Shown piece after piece: positions 28,895-38,458 of a stretch of 64,000 nt of DNA. Numbering within the stretch: position 1 is the stretch's first letter; every line of letters starts with the position of its first letter. The stretch is taken from assembly GCF_009183415.1 (NCBI RefSeq), contig NZ_WEHU01000012.1, forward strand, positions 1 to 64,000. Reading direction: 5' to 3'. A model generated the notes under the pieces. The model was not told where the DNA came from and made no database searches. It saw nothing but the letters and a program-made list of their open reading frames with translations. This stretch comes from Bacillus sp. B1-b2. Lineage in GTDB: Bacteria; Bacillota; Bacilli; Bacillales; Cytobacillaceae. The position numbers and the translations under genes are program-made.

Positions 28895-28949
28895 TAGTTA
28901 ATAGAGTTACCAAAAATTAGTTTGCTCTTTTTATTAGGAGAGGATTTAG

Positions 28950-31451
28950 TTGAGTATGACAATAAATCAGTTGTTAAAGGATTTTGTAATCATTTCTGTT
29001 TTAAACAAAGAAGATAGTTTGGAAAATGCCCATAAAGATATTGAATTAATATATGTTATAAAAGGCCGATTACAAGTATGTGTGGAAAAAAAGGAATACG
29101 ATTTGGGAAGATCTGATTTCCTATTAATTAATTCAAATGAATTACATTCTTTCACATCGAATGAAGAAAACTTATTTATCTTATTCCAGTTGGACTATAT
29201 AAAGTTGAGTGAGCTTTTGGCTCAAAGTAAATTACTCTTTACATGTAATACAATAGAAAGACCCTTAATTCAAGACTTGGAATTACGCAAGGTGATGGAA
29301 GAATTAATTTCTGTGTATTTGAAGCAATCAAATAACCTTCAAGTTGGATTTTTAAGTAAAGTATTCAAACTAATCTCTATTTTGGAAGCGTATTACTTAA
29401 CTAATAAAAATGCCTTAGAAATGAAAAATAAGTTATATGGAGATGATTCCAACAACAGATTATCTGATATAAAAGAATATATACAGGCACATTATCGCAA
29501 CTTTTTGACATTAGAAGGGGTAGCTAGTGCTCATTATCTTTCCAGCCCATACTTGTCTAGGTTATTTAAGAATAAAACAGGAATGACTTTTTCTCGGTAC
29601 TTAAATGAAATACGTCTTGCTCATGCTGTAGATGAGTTAATCAACTCAGATTATTCGATAACTCGAATTGCTCTAGATAATGGATTTCCTAATTTGGCTG
29701 CATTCAACCGGGTATTCAATGATTATTATAAAATGAAACCAGGTCAATTTAGAAAGCACTATTTCAAGCAAATTATGCAACCTCAAAAAGTAGAAACAGA
29801 GTTAGTTATTGAAAAAAATGATGAAGTTTTAACAGAGCTGCGTGAGTATTTAGAGGTAGAGAATGGTGAAGTTAAACCAGGTAAAAAACAACTAGCATAT
29901 ATAGATAGAAATATAGATGTTTATAAAAAAAATTGGGGGAATATTATTAATATAGGCTATGCTAAGGATATTTTGAGTTCAGATATGCAGGAACAAATTA
30001 AACTTATGCAAAGTGATATTGGCTTTCGATATGCTAGATTTTGGGGGATATTCAGTGATGAGATGAATGTTGAAGATTCTTCTGAAGATGAATTAACCTA
30101 TAATTTTAATAATGTAAATAAATTGCTAGATTTTCTAATAAAAAATAATTTGAAACCCTTTATTGAACTTGGTCCAAAGCCGAAAATAATTTCCAAATCG
30201 ATTGAGAAGGCAATCAATGTTCAGATTAGTCGTAGGAGAAATGTAGAGGAATGGAAAAATTTAATCAAGACATTCTTACTACACTGCATGGAACGTTATG
30301 GAGTAGATGAAGTAGAAACTTGGTATTTTGAACTGTGGAATCCATATATTGACCCGATTCGTAACGAGCAAAATATAGTAAATAATGATAGAAATACAAA
30401 TACATTTCTCATTAATGAAGGGAAGTACAAAAAATATTTTGAACTTTTTGGTGTGTTAAGGAATGACATTAAAGAACTTGTTCCTTTAGCTAAAGTTGGC
30501 GGCTGTGGATTAACATTAGATGTAACAGAAGATATATTAGTATCATTTATAAAACAATGGTATACAGAAGATGTGCATCCTGATTTTCTATCTGCTTACT
30601 TATATCCAATTGAAATGGAAAGTAGAGAACAACATGGATCCAAAAGAAATTTACAGTCGGCTAATCCAATTTTTGTACAAAACAAACTAAGTAAACTCAG
30701 AGAGATTTTAAGCAATACAGGGTTTTCTAATCTAGAACTTAATGTTACAGAGTGGAATATATCGGTATCTAATCGCGATTATCTTCACGACAGTTGTTTT
30801 AAGGCCTCCTATATAGTGAAAAATATATTAGATAATATAAAGGAAAATCAAGTGAATATGATTGGCTACTGGCTTTTTTCTGATATCTTCAGTGATTTTA
30901 AAGATTCGAAAAACATTTTGCATGGTGGAGCTGGGCTAATTACTAAAAGTGGAATAAAAAAACCAAGCTATCATGCTTTTGTTCTTTTAAAACAATTAGG
31001 TAATAGTATAGTAGCAAAGGGAGATAATTTTATTGTAACGAAAAAATCAGGAGATAGGTATCAAGTATTATGTTTTAATTATAAGCATTTTAAGAACTCT
31101 TATTATTTACATCCTGATGCAAGTGTGGGGATAAATGAGCAATACGATATTTTTGAAGACAATGACTCTCTACCTTTTACACTTGAGATAAAGGGTATTC
31201 CTAATGGTAGGTATCGAATAAAAGAACATAAACAAAACCGTAAACATGGAAGCATTTTAGATGAGTGGCTTAAGTTTGGAGCAGTTACGGATATGAAACA
31301 AGATGAAGTTGATTTTCTTAAACAAATTTGTATTCCAGATATGAAAGTTCAGCATATTATAATTGAAGAAAATACTATTGTAATTGAAAGAGAATTAGAG
31401 CCCCATGAAGTCCGTCTTTTTGAGATTCATATGTTATTAGGGAATAAGTAA
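28950..31451 (+). CDS. AraC-type regulator fused to a GH39-like domain (first paralogue)
   Basis: 833 residues. Residues 1-100 are a cupin-like AraC ligand domain, 171-271 the double helix-turn-helix (HYLSSPYLSRLFKNKTGMTF and PGQFRKHY), and about 325-690 a GH39 fold (FRYARFWGIFSDEM, VHPDFLSAYLYP). The GH39 nucleophile position is kept (Glu601 in NVTEWN), but the acid/base Glu of the WNEP motif is missing (ELWNPY). The domain therefore probably binds a glycoside rather than cleaving it. The start is TTG, six bases after AGGAGAGG. An ATG two codons on is possible. It stands before a glycoside catabolic cluster and likely activates it. Confidence 0.88.
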   Translation: MSMTINQLLKDFVIISVLNKEDSLENAHKDIELIYVIKGRLQVCVEKKEYDLGRSDFLLINSNELHSFTSNEENLFILFQLDYIKLSELLAQSKLLFTCNTIERPLIQDLELRKVMEELISVYLKQSNNLQVGFLSKVFKLISILEAYYLTNKNALEMKNKLYGDDSNNRLSDIKEYIQAHYRNFLTLEGVASAHYLSSPYLSRLFKNKTGMTFSRYLNEIRLAHAVDELINSDYSITRIALDNGFPNLAAFNRVFNDYYKMKPGQFRKHYFKQIMQPQKVETELVIEKNDEVLTELREYLEVENGEVKPGKKQLAYIDRNIDVYKKNWGNIINIGYAKDILSSDMQEQIKLMQSDIGFRYARFWGIFSDEMNVEDSSEDELTYNFNNVNKLLDFLIKNNLKPFIELGPKPKIISKSIEKAINVQISRRRNVEEWKNLIKTFLLHCMERYGVDEVETWYFELWNPYIDPIRNEQNIVNNDRNTNTFLINEGKYKKYFELFGVLRNDIKELVPLAKVGGCGLTLDVTEDILVSFIKQWYTEDVHPDFLSAYLYPIEMESREQHGSKRNLQSANPIFVQNKLSKLREILSNTGFSNLELNVTEWNISVSNRDYLHDSCFKASYIVKNILDNIKENQVNMIGYWLFSDIFSDFKDSKNILHGGAGLITKSGIKKPSYHAFVLLKQLGNSIVAKGDNFIVTKKSGDRYQVLCFNYKHFKNSYYLHPDASVGINEQYDIFEDNDSLPFTLEIKGIPNGRYRIKEHKQNRKHGSILDEWLKFGAVTDMKQDEVDFLKQICIPDMKVQHIIIEENTIVIERELEPHEVRLFEIHMLLGNK

Positions 31452-31453
31452 TG

Positions 31454-31495
31454 AAAAAGGTCAGAAAATCAGTTGATTTTCTGACCTTTTTCGGG
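31454..31495 (+). terminator. Terminator after the first AraC-GH39 gene
   Basis: An 18-bp perfect stem, AAAAAGGTCAGAAAATCA with its complement, ending in TTTTT. Confidence 0.92.
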
Positions 31496-31685
31496 TAGTG
31501 AGAAATAAAAGATAAGAATTATATATCGATAATTAGCAATTACACCTTTAAAGTTAGGAGCTAATTTTAAAGGAGGCAAAAATACAAGTTTTTAGGTTAA
31601 TAAAGCGATAGGGAAATCCAGGATAGAAAAGCTAAAATTTAACGTAATGTATAAAAAGACAGAATTCATTGAAGAGGTGAGAAGA

Positions 31686-32645
31686 ATGAAAAAATTAATA
31701 GGGGTAGATTTAGGTGGGACTACTGTGAAATTTGCAATTTTGTCAGAAGAAGGTGTAATACAGCAGAAGTGGAGTATTGAGACAGACACTAAAGATGAAG
31801 GAGGGAAGATAATTCCTAATATTATTGATTCCATTAATCATCACTTATCTATACATGGTTTACAACATAGTGATTTCAAAGGAATTGGTATGGGATCTCC
31901 AGGATCTGTAAATGTGGAAAAAGGTAGTGTAATTGGTGCTTACAACTTAAATTGGCACACTTTACAACCAGTCAAGGAACAGATAGAAGCAGGAACGAAT
32001 ATTCCTTTTTATATGGATAATGACGCGAATGTGGCTGCTTTAGGAGAAGCTTGGAAGGGTGCAGGAGAAGGTGGCGAAAACGTCGTATTTATTACACTTG
32101 GAACAGGTGTTGGAGGAGGAATTATTTCAGAGGGTAATATAATTCATGGGCTCGGTGCTGCAGGTGAAATTGGACATATTAATGTAGATCCAAACGGCTA
32201 TACGTGTACTTGTGGTAATGTTGGATGTTTAGAGACCGTAGCAAGTGCTACAGGTGTAGTTCGTTTAGCAAGAAAATTATCCGAAGAATATACGGGAGAT
32301 TCTAAACTGAAATGGTTAATTGATGATGGACAAGAAGTTACAGCAAAAATTATATTTGACCAAGCTAAGCTAGAGGATGATCTGGCTACAGTAGTTGTAG
32401 ATAGATTTTCTTTTTATCTAGGTTTAGCATGCAGCAACATTGCAAATATTTTACATCCTCAAACCATTATTATTGGTGGTGGTGTTTCGGCTGCAGGTGA
32501 TATCTTAATTAATGGTGTCCAACAGTTTTTTTACAAATATACATTTCCACAAATTAGAAATAATACAAAGCTAAAATTAGCTCAATTAGGCAATGAGGCA
32601 GGAGTAATAGGAGCTGCTTCTCTGGTGAACCATAATCAAAGTTAA
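31686..32645 (+). CDS. ROK-family sugar kinase (glucokinase type)
   Basis: 319 residues: ATP-binding GVDLGGTTVKF, catalytic DNDANVAALGE, TLGTGVGGG and the zinc motif CTCGNVGCLE with preceding GEIGH, all as in bacterial glucokinases of the ROK family. GAGAAG precedes the chosen ATG. Thirteen upstream in-frame codons lack a ribosome site. It has its own terminator. It would phosphorylate the sugar released by the glycoside pathway around it. Confidence 0.92.
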   Translation: MKKLIGVDLGGTTVKFAILSEEGVIQQKWSIETDTKDEGGKIIPNIIDSINHHLSIHGLQHSDFKGIGMGSPGSVNVEKGSVIGAYNLNWHTLQPVKEQIEAGTNIPFYMDNDANVAALGEAWKGAGEGGENVVFITLGTGVGGGIISEGNIIHGLGAAGEIGHINVDPNGYTCTCGNVGCLETVASATGVVRLARKLSEEYTGDSKLKWLIDDGQEVTAKIIFDQAKLEDDLATVVVDRFSFYLGLACSNIANILHPQTIIIGGGVSAAGDILINGVQQFFYKYTFPQIRNNTKLKLAQLGNEAGVIGAASLVNHNQS

Positions 32646-32654
32646 TAAAAATAG

Positions 32655-32700
32655 TGGAGAGGTAAAAAATACACACCATATTTTTTACCTCTTTATTTAA
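32655..32700 (+). terminator. Terminator after the ROK kinase
   Basis: AGAGGTAAAAAATA pairs with TATTTTTTACCTCT, then TTATTTAA. Confidence 0.88.
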
Positions 32701-32770
32701 TTATTATCAGGAATTTATGAAAAAATAATGAAATTCATTGGTTTATTGGTTAATAGCTCGAAAGAAATAA

Positions 32771-32790
32771 CGTTAAGCTAACGATATAAT
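32771..32790 (+). promoter_or_regulatory. Candidate activator-dependent promoter
   Basis: A consensus -10 TATAAT (32785-32790) with no recognisable -35 at the right distance. The inverted repeat CGTTA-AGC-TAACG ends just before the -10. A good -10 without a -35 is typical of promoters needing an activator, and two AraC-type regulators flank this operon. Confidence 0.45.
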
Positions 32791-32854
32791 GAAATAGAAA
32801 ATTGTTAAATTAAATAGTATTTAAAAGATTATATGTTAAAGGAGTGCCTGAATT

Positions 32855-33640
32855 ATGCAACTTGGCATTATATCAAGCCCGATAGAATCAAGTTTTCAAT
32901 CAGCTAATACGAAAGGATTAGCTTTTATAGAATTATGTGTAAACGAAGGTCAAGATGTTCAAGAATTCTATCAAAATCGTCATAACCTTTTAAAGTGGCA
33001 AAACAAATATAAAGTTAAAGTTGGCTCTATTGGTAGATGGAAATCGATTCGTATTGATGAAAAAGGTAATGTCATAAAAGCGGAGTTGGAAAGTTGCTAT
33101 CGATTAATAGATGTAGCAAGTGAATTAGGTTGCATTAATTTTGTTAGCGGTTGCAACTTTGTGGACAACCTTTCATACTACGAAAACTGTACAGCAGCGA
33201 TTGTCTTTTTCTCTCGACTAATAGAATATGCAAAAGAAAGAGGGGTAAATGTTTCCTCTTACAACTGTAGAAAAGTGAATTTTGTGCATAATCCTGAAGC
33301 TTGGAGAATTGTTCATGGTCATTTACATGAATTAGGAATTAAGTTTGATCCATCCCATAGTAGATATTATGGTGGGGATTATTTACAGGAAACTCTAGAT
33401 TGGGGAAATCGTTTTAACCATGTTCATTTAAAGGGATCCTTAATCGTTAACGGGACTAGAGTTGATGATCCTCCAGCAGGCTTAGATCAAACAGATTGGA
33501 AATCATTTATTTCATTATTACGTGCAAAGGGCTATACAGGAGGTTTAAGTATAGAGCCTCATTCATCTATATGGACTGGTGAGTTAGGTGAGCAAGGTAT
33601 TGACTACACTATTGACTATATGAAGAAATTACTATTTTAG
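32855..33640 (+). CDS. TIM-barrel sugar isomerase/epimerase-like protein
   Basis: 261 residues, AP-endonuclease-2/xylose-isomerase-like barrel. Later metal ligands are recognisable: Asp in KFDPSHS, His in HVHLKG and Glu in LSIEPHS. The usual first Glu ligand (strand about residue 145) appears replaced: the strand reads VNVSSYNC. Either a changed metal site or a non-standard ligand. First gene of a three-gene run with a dehydrogenase and a second barrel. Probably reshapes a keto-sugar intermediate. Confidence 0.78.
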   Translation: MQLGIISSPIESSFQSANTKGLAFIELCVNEGQDVQEFYQNRHNLLKWQNKYKVKVGSIGRWKSIRIDEKGNVIKAELESCYRLIDVASELGCINFVSGCNFVDNLSYYENCTAAIVFFSRLIEYAKERGVNVSSYNCRKVNFVHNPEAWRIVHGHLHELGIKFDPSHSRYYGGDYLQETLDWGNRFNHVHLKGSLIVNGTRVDDPPAGLDQTDWKSFISLLRAKGYTGGLSIEPHSSIWTGELGEQGIDYTIDYMKKLLF

Positions 33641-33658
33641 GTGGAAGGAGCAGAATAT

Positions 33659-34714
33659 ATGACCATTAGAAAATTAAGGTATGGAATTATTGGAGCTGGT
33701 AGTAATGCAGAAAGAAAGCACTTAAATAATTATATGAATATTCCTAATGTAGAGCTTGTTTCTATATGTGATGTAAATATTGAAAGTGCAAATAGATTAG
33801 CAAATAAGTACAACATAACCAATATTTATAATGATTATATGGAAATGCTAGTGAACGAAGAGTTAGATCTTATAAGTGTTTGTACACCAAACTATACCCA
33901 TGAAGAAATTACTATACAAGCTCTTATGCAAGGTATTCATGTCCATTGTGAGAAGCCACTTGCAGTCAATGCAGATTCTGCAAAGAAAATTGTAGAAGCG
34001 AAAAATAAATCTGGCAAATTAGTAATGGTTGGATTAAATAATCGGTTTACTAAAGAAGCTCTTACTTTAAAGAGTTTCATAGATAGAGGATGTTTAGGTG
34101 AAATTTATCGAGCAAAAGCAGGGTGGAGTCGACGAAGTGGAATACCAGGACGAGGTACTTGGTTCACTAATAAGGATTTTGCTGGTGGAGGGGTTATGAT
34201 TGATTTAGGTGTCCACTATTTAGATCTAGCCTTATATTTAATGGGCATGCCAAACCCAACCTATGTTACAGGTTCGACGTATAATCATTTTAATAATTCA
34301 ACTAATCGAAACCGAAATGGCTATAGAGGAAATTTAAACGGAGTTTTTGATGTTGAGGATACAGCAATTGGTTTTATGGGTCTGAATAATGGAGCATCTG
34401 TGCAATTTGAATTTAGTTGGGCTTCCAATATTGAAAAAGATGTTACAAAAATAGAATTGCTTGGCACAAAGGGTGGTGCGAGTTTAATTAATGGTGAGTT
34501 GAAAATTTATTCTGAGATAGCTGACACTTGTGTAAATATAACTCCTATATTAGATTCTACTAGCCATTTAATGAATGAATTTGATCATTTTGTTCAATGT
34601 ATTCTTCATGGAGAAGAATTAATTTCTCCAGCTGAACATGGAGTATACATGATGGAAATTATTGATCAATTTTATGAATCTGCTATCCGTAAGGAACCAA
34701 TTCATCTTTCATAA
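33659..34714 (+). CDS. Gfo/Idh/MocA dehydrogenase (first)
   Basis: 351 residues: Rossmann motif GIIGAGSNAERKHL, catalytic Lys99 in CEKP, and the substrate-side GGGVMIDLGVHYLD with the paired Asp and His. GGAAGGAG precedes the ATG. The segment WSRRSGIPGRGTW resembles that of dehydrogenases that oxidise the C3 hydroxyl of glycosides. With the TIM-barrel genes on both sides it fits oxidation or reduction of keto-sugars. Confidence 0.88.
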   Translation: MTIRKLRYGIIGAGSNAERKHLNNYMNIPNVELVSICDVNIESANRLANKYNITNIYNDYMEMLVNEELDLISVCTPNYTHEEITIQALMQGIHVHCEKPLAVNADSAKKIVEAKNKSGKLVMVGLNNRFTKEALTLKSFIDRGCLGEIYRAKAGWSRRSGIPGRGTWFTNKDFAGGGVMIDLGVHYLDLALYLMGMPNPTYVTGSTYNHFNNSTNRNRNGYRGNLNGVFDVEDTAIGFMGLNNGASVQFEFSWASNIEKDVTKIELLGTKGGASLINGELKIYSEIADTCVNITPILDSTSHLMNEFDHFVQCILHGEELISPAEHGVYMMEIIDQFYESAIRKEPIHLS

Positions 34715-34772
34715 TGAAGGATAAATTATATTTATAGATTTCTAGAAATAAATAATTGGAGGGGAATAGATA

Positions 34773-35678
34773 ATGAAATTAGGATTTAACAGTGCTATTT
34801 TAGATGGATGTTCTTTTGAAGAAGTAATTGATTTTGCTTCAGAGCATGGGTTTTCTTGTGTGGAATTATGTGCTTGGCCAACGGGGAAAGCGGAGAGAAA
34901 GTATGCTGGTGTAACACATATTAATGTAGACGACTTAGATGGAGAATATGTAAAAAGCTACACTAAATCAAAAGGGATAGAAATATCAGCAATTGCCTAT
35001 TACCCTAATCCTTTAGACAGTGATCGAGAAAAAGCTGATTACTATGTATCTCATATTAAAAAATGTTTAGAGGCTGCAAAAAGTTTAGACGTCCAGTTTG
35101 TAAACACCTTCTTAGGACGTGATCAATTTAAAACAGTGGAAGAAAATTTAGAAAAGGTGGTAACAGTATGGAAACCTATCATCGAGTTGGCTGAAGAGCT
35201 AGATGTTAAAATTGCTATTGAGAATTGTCCAATGCTTTTTACAACAGATGAGTGGCCAGGTGGGCAAAACTTAATGACAACTCCTGCTATCTTTAGAAAG
35301 GTTTTTGAGTTGATCCCAAGCAAACACTTTGGTTTAAACTATGATCCTTCTCATTTTGTATGGCAACAAATTAATTATCTAAAACCGATTTATGAGTTTA
35401 AGGAAAGAATATTCCACATACACTTTAAAGATATCAAAGTGTATAAAGATAAATTAGATGATGTGGGAATTATGGCAACACCACTTCAATATTTATCTCC
35501 AAAGTTACCAGGTTTTGGAGATGTGAATTGGGATAGCTATGTATCTGCTCTGACTGATATTGGTTATCGGGGGTATGCTGTTATTGAAGTGGAGGACAAG
35601 GCTTTTGAAGAGTCAATTGAACGAAGAAAAGATTCTATTATCATTAGCAAGAATTACTTGAGAAAGTATTTTGTATGA
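34773..35678 (+). CDS. TIM-barrel sugar isomerase/epimerase (second)
   Basis: 301 residues with a complete metal site for the family: Glu in AIENCPM, Asp in NYDPSHF, His in HIHFKD and Glu in AVIEVED. The first strand ELCAWPTG is typical of the IolE/IolI-like group. GGAGGGG precedes the ATG. It probably isomerises a keto-sugar made by the neighbouring dehydrogenase. Confidence 0.85.
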   Translation: MKLGFNSAILDGCSFEEVIDFASEHGFSCVELCAWPTGKAERKYAGVTHINVDDLDGEYVKSYTKSKGIEISAIAYYPNPLDSDREKADYYVSHIKKCLEAAKSLDVQFVNTFLGRDQFKTVEENLEKVVTVWKPIIELAEELDVKIAIENCPMLFTTDEWPGGQNLMTTPAIFRKVFELIPSKHFGLNYDPSHFVWQQINYLKPIYEFKERIFHIHFKDIKVYKDKLDDVGIMATPLQYLSPKLPGFGDVNWDSYVSALTDIGYRGYAVIEVEDKAFEESIERRKDSIIISKNYLRKYFV

Positions 35679-35729
35679 GTAGTATCTTTGAATGGAAGGG
35701 AAAATGATTGCCTAGACTTTTTAAAAATC

Positions 35730-35790
35730 AGAGGAAAGGAGAAAAACAATTTGCTCAATTGTATTTTCTTCTTTCTCTTTTTGTATAGAA
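35730..35790 (+). terminator. Imperfect terminator
   Basis: GGAAAGGAGAAAAACAAT pairs imperfectly with ATTGTATTTTCTTCTTTC, then TCTTTTTG. Confidence 0.6.
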
Positions 35791-35842
35791 AGAATTTATC
35801 CTATTAAGTACCACATTATGGTTAATATGAGGGGTGGATGAG

Positions 35843-38281
35843 GTGAGATTTAGTTCGCCATGGGATTTAGTTCAAGTAAATATATTAGAGCAAAATCAAA
35901 TATTACAGCCTATTACAGAGCAAATCATGATTATTTATGTAATAGAAGGCCAAGCATCCGTATGCGAATCTGTGGATGTATTTCATTTGAAAAGGGAAGA
36001 GTTTATAATCTTAGAACCTTCTAAAGTTTATGAAATAATAGAACTGGAGGGAAACGTAGTTCTAATATCTTTTCAATATGAAAACGTGTTTTTTAAATGG
36101 AGAAATCATCATTCTCATTTCAGTGGTCATTCAAATAATCATCATTCCTCTATAGAATTAGAGCTATCCAAAAAACTACATAGCTTTCTAAGAATCTATT
36201 TTTCTCAAAATGAAGATAATGATTCATCGATGTATGAAATATATTTTGGAGTAATTGCTTATTTAGAGAAGTATTTTAGGAAAAAACATGCAAAGAGCAG
36301 TTCAGAAGAGAAATTTAACGCTCGAATAAATGAAGTAATTTCATATTTGAATATGAACTATTCACGAGAGATATCTTTATCAGAAGTAGCTGCATTATTT
36401 TATATATCAGAGCCCTACCTATCAAAGACATTTAAAAAAGTAGTTGGAATCTCTTTTACGCAATATCTTATGAGGAGAAGATTAGAAGGTGTAAAAAAAG
36501 ACCTAGAAACAACCAATGAGTTCATTACAACAGTAGCTTTTAATAATGGTTTTTCAAATGTAAATTCATTTAATAAGTCTTTTAAAGCTGCGTTTGGCAT
36601 AACACCTTCTGATTATAAAAAAATAAATTATATAAAGAAAGATGATTCACAGATTGGCAAGAATACTATATCAGTGCTAGAAGGTTTAAAAAAGCTTTCA
36701 CCAAATAGCGAAGCCGTAGTATCTTACAAGTTAAAGGATACAATTAATACAAATTTAGAAGATACAATTACTATTCAGGCTAACCATTATAAAAACTACA
36801 CAAAGAATTGGAATGAGATTATAAATATTGGCTATGCAGCAGATATATTATTAGCAAATTTAGAACAGCAAATAGGATTAATGCAAACTAGTATTCCATT
36901 TAAGTATGGTAGAGTTTGGGGCATTTTAAGTGATGACATGATTATTGAGAAAGATGAGATTGATGGTAAACTGTTGAACTTTGGAAAAGTTGATCGAGTG
37001 ATTGAGATTTTAATTAAGAACAAAATGAAACCATTTTTAGACTTAGGTATTAAACCAAAAATGATTATAGGAAAAGAGTTTACTATTCATGCATCCTCGT
37101 TTAGTCAGAAATGCAGAACAATTGATGAATGGGGATTAATAGTTAAGGAGTTTGTCTCACATTGTGTCAATAAATTTGGATATGAGGAGGTATCTAGTTG
37201 GTACTTTGAACTATGGAAGCCGAGTGAAAAGGTACTTAACAGTATTCAGGGAGTAAAACAATTGGATAAATCTATGATTGGAAATAAATATTTTTTAGAT
37301 TATTTTACAGTGATATATCGAGCTATTAAACAGGTTGCCTCTGAGGTGAAAGTTGGAGGAGGAGGTTTTAGCTTAGATATAGATGAAGAAGATACAGTAA
37401 ATTTAATTGAAAAATGGTTAAAGTTAGATGTTAAACCGGATTTTCTCACCTTTACTATATTTCCTTTAGATCAATGTAATCATACGTTCTCCGAAACGAG
37501 GATTTCATCAGATGAACATTATATTTACATGAAAATAAGAGATAATTTTCAATATTTCAGAGAATTAAAATCCGATGTAGAATTAATAGTTGCAGAGTTC
37601 AATTGTACAGTTTCTAGTAGAGCGTCAATAAATGATAGTATATTTAAAGCAAGTTATTTGATAAAGAACTTTATAGAGAACATGGAGCATAATACTAAAA
37701 TGAGTTATTGGCTCTTTTCTGATATTTTTAGTTACTCAGAAGACTCTAAAAGGTTGCTATTTGGGGGAACAGGAATAATTTCAAGGGACGGAATTCAAAA
37801 GTCTCCTTATTTTGCTTTTGAATTTTTGAATAGTTTAGGTAATCAACTGCTTCATCAAGAAGATGGAATTTTTGTTACTAGAAAGTTAGGACAGAGACTA
37901 CAAGTATTGTTATACCACTATTCACATATTGGAGCAGAGAACAATTTCCTAAGCGAGAAAAGTATGAAGGATGATCAGGACGTCGAACATTTATACAATA
38001 GGGAAAGTAGAACATTTCAAGTAAATATTACAGGTATGAAAAAAGGGCAATATAAAATGAAAAAGAGAGTAATTAATAAGAAGGATGGAAGTATTATAGA
38101 TAAGTTAAGTACATTTGAAAAAAACCACCATATTAAGCAAGAAGAAATTGCCTATTATCGCTCAACCTGTTTGCCATTAATGACGCTGGAGGAAGTTAAT
38201 GTTCAAAGCGATAGATTAGTTATCAAAGAGCTACTTTATCCACATGAAGTAATGTTGATTGAAGTTGATTATATATACTAA
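35843..38281 (+). CDS. AraC-type regulator fused to a GH39-like domain (second paralogue)
   Basis: 812 residues with the same three-part layout as the first paralogue: cupin-like N-terminus, AraC helix-turn-helix (YISEPYLSKTFKKVVGISF), then a GH39-like domain (FKYGRVWGILSDDM, KPDFLTFTIFP). The WNEP acid/base motif is again lost (ELWKPSE), and the nucleophile region reads IVAEFNCTVSS. I prefer the second GTG as start because AGGGG lies eight bases before it. An upstream GTG is three codons earlier. Placed before the deglycosidase-like genes, it probably senses their substrate. Confidence 0.87.
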   Translation: MRFSSPWDLVQVNILEQNQILQPITEQIMIIYVIEGQASVCESVDVFHLKREEFIILEPSKVYEIIELEGNVVLISFQYENVFFKWRNHHSHFSGHSNNHHSSIELELSKKLHSFLRIYFSQNEDNDSSMYEIYFGVIAYLEKYFRKKHAKSSSEEKFNARINEVISYLNMNYSREISLSEVAALFYISEPYLSKTFKKVVGISFTQYLMRRRLEGVKKDLETTNEFITTVAFNNGFSNVNSFNKSFKAAFGITPSDYKKINYIKKDDSQIGKNTISVLEGLKKLSPNSEAVVSYKLKDTINTNLEDTITIQANHYKNYTKNWNEIINIGYAADILLANLEQQIGLMQTSIPFKYGRVWGILSDDMIIEKDEIDGKLLNFGKVDRVIEILIKNKMKPFLDLGIKPKMIIGKEFTIHASSFSQKCRTIDEWGLIVKEFVSHCVNKFGYEEVSSWYFELWKPSEKVLNSIQGVKQLDKSMIGNKYFLDYFTVIYRAIKQVASEVKVGGGGFSLDIDEEDTVNLIEKWLKLDVKPDFLTFTIFPLDQCNHTFSETRISSDEHYIYMKIRDNFQYFRELKSDVELIVAEFNCTVSSRASINDSIFKASYLIKNFIENMEHNTKMSYWLFSDIFSYSEDSKRLLFGGTGIISRDGIQKSPYFAFEFLNSLGNQLLHQEDGIFVTRKLGQRLQVLLYHYSHIGAENNFLSEKSMKDDQDVEHLYNRESRTFQVNITGMKKGQYKMKKRVINKKDGSIIDKLSTFEKNHHIKQEEIAYYRSTCLPLMTLEEVNVQSDRLVIKELLYPHEVMLIEVDYIY

Positions 38282-38295
38282 ATTTAAAATTATTT

Positions 38296-38340
38296 AAAGG
38301 ATAAAGATGAACAACACATTTTTATCCTTTTTATTTTATT
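38296..38340 (+). terminator. Terminator after the second AraC-GH39 gene
   Basis: AAAGGATAAA pairs with TTTATCCTTT, followed by TTATTTTATT. Confidence 0.9.
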
Positions 38341-38423
38341 ATTTTGTTAAATAGTTAAATAAAACAGAAGTTTTCATCAAATATGAATAAGAAGTTTCCT
38401 TAGAAATCCATTAAAATCTAAAT

Positions 38424-38437
38424 TGTAAACACTTTCA
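38424..38437 (+). promoter_or_regulatory. cre-like box before the deglycosidase operon
   Basis: TGTAAACACTTTCA matches the CcpA consensus except that the central CG is CA. It lies 22 bases before the dehydrogenase start, in reach of the promoter. Confidence 0.45.
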
Positions 38438-38458
38438 AATAGAAGGGGACATTAATAT

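Noticed and set aside
28950-38281. Active GH39 beta-xylosidases
   Set aside because: Both proteins lack the acid/base Glu of the WNEP motif and carry AraC DNA-binding domains.
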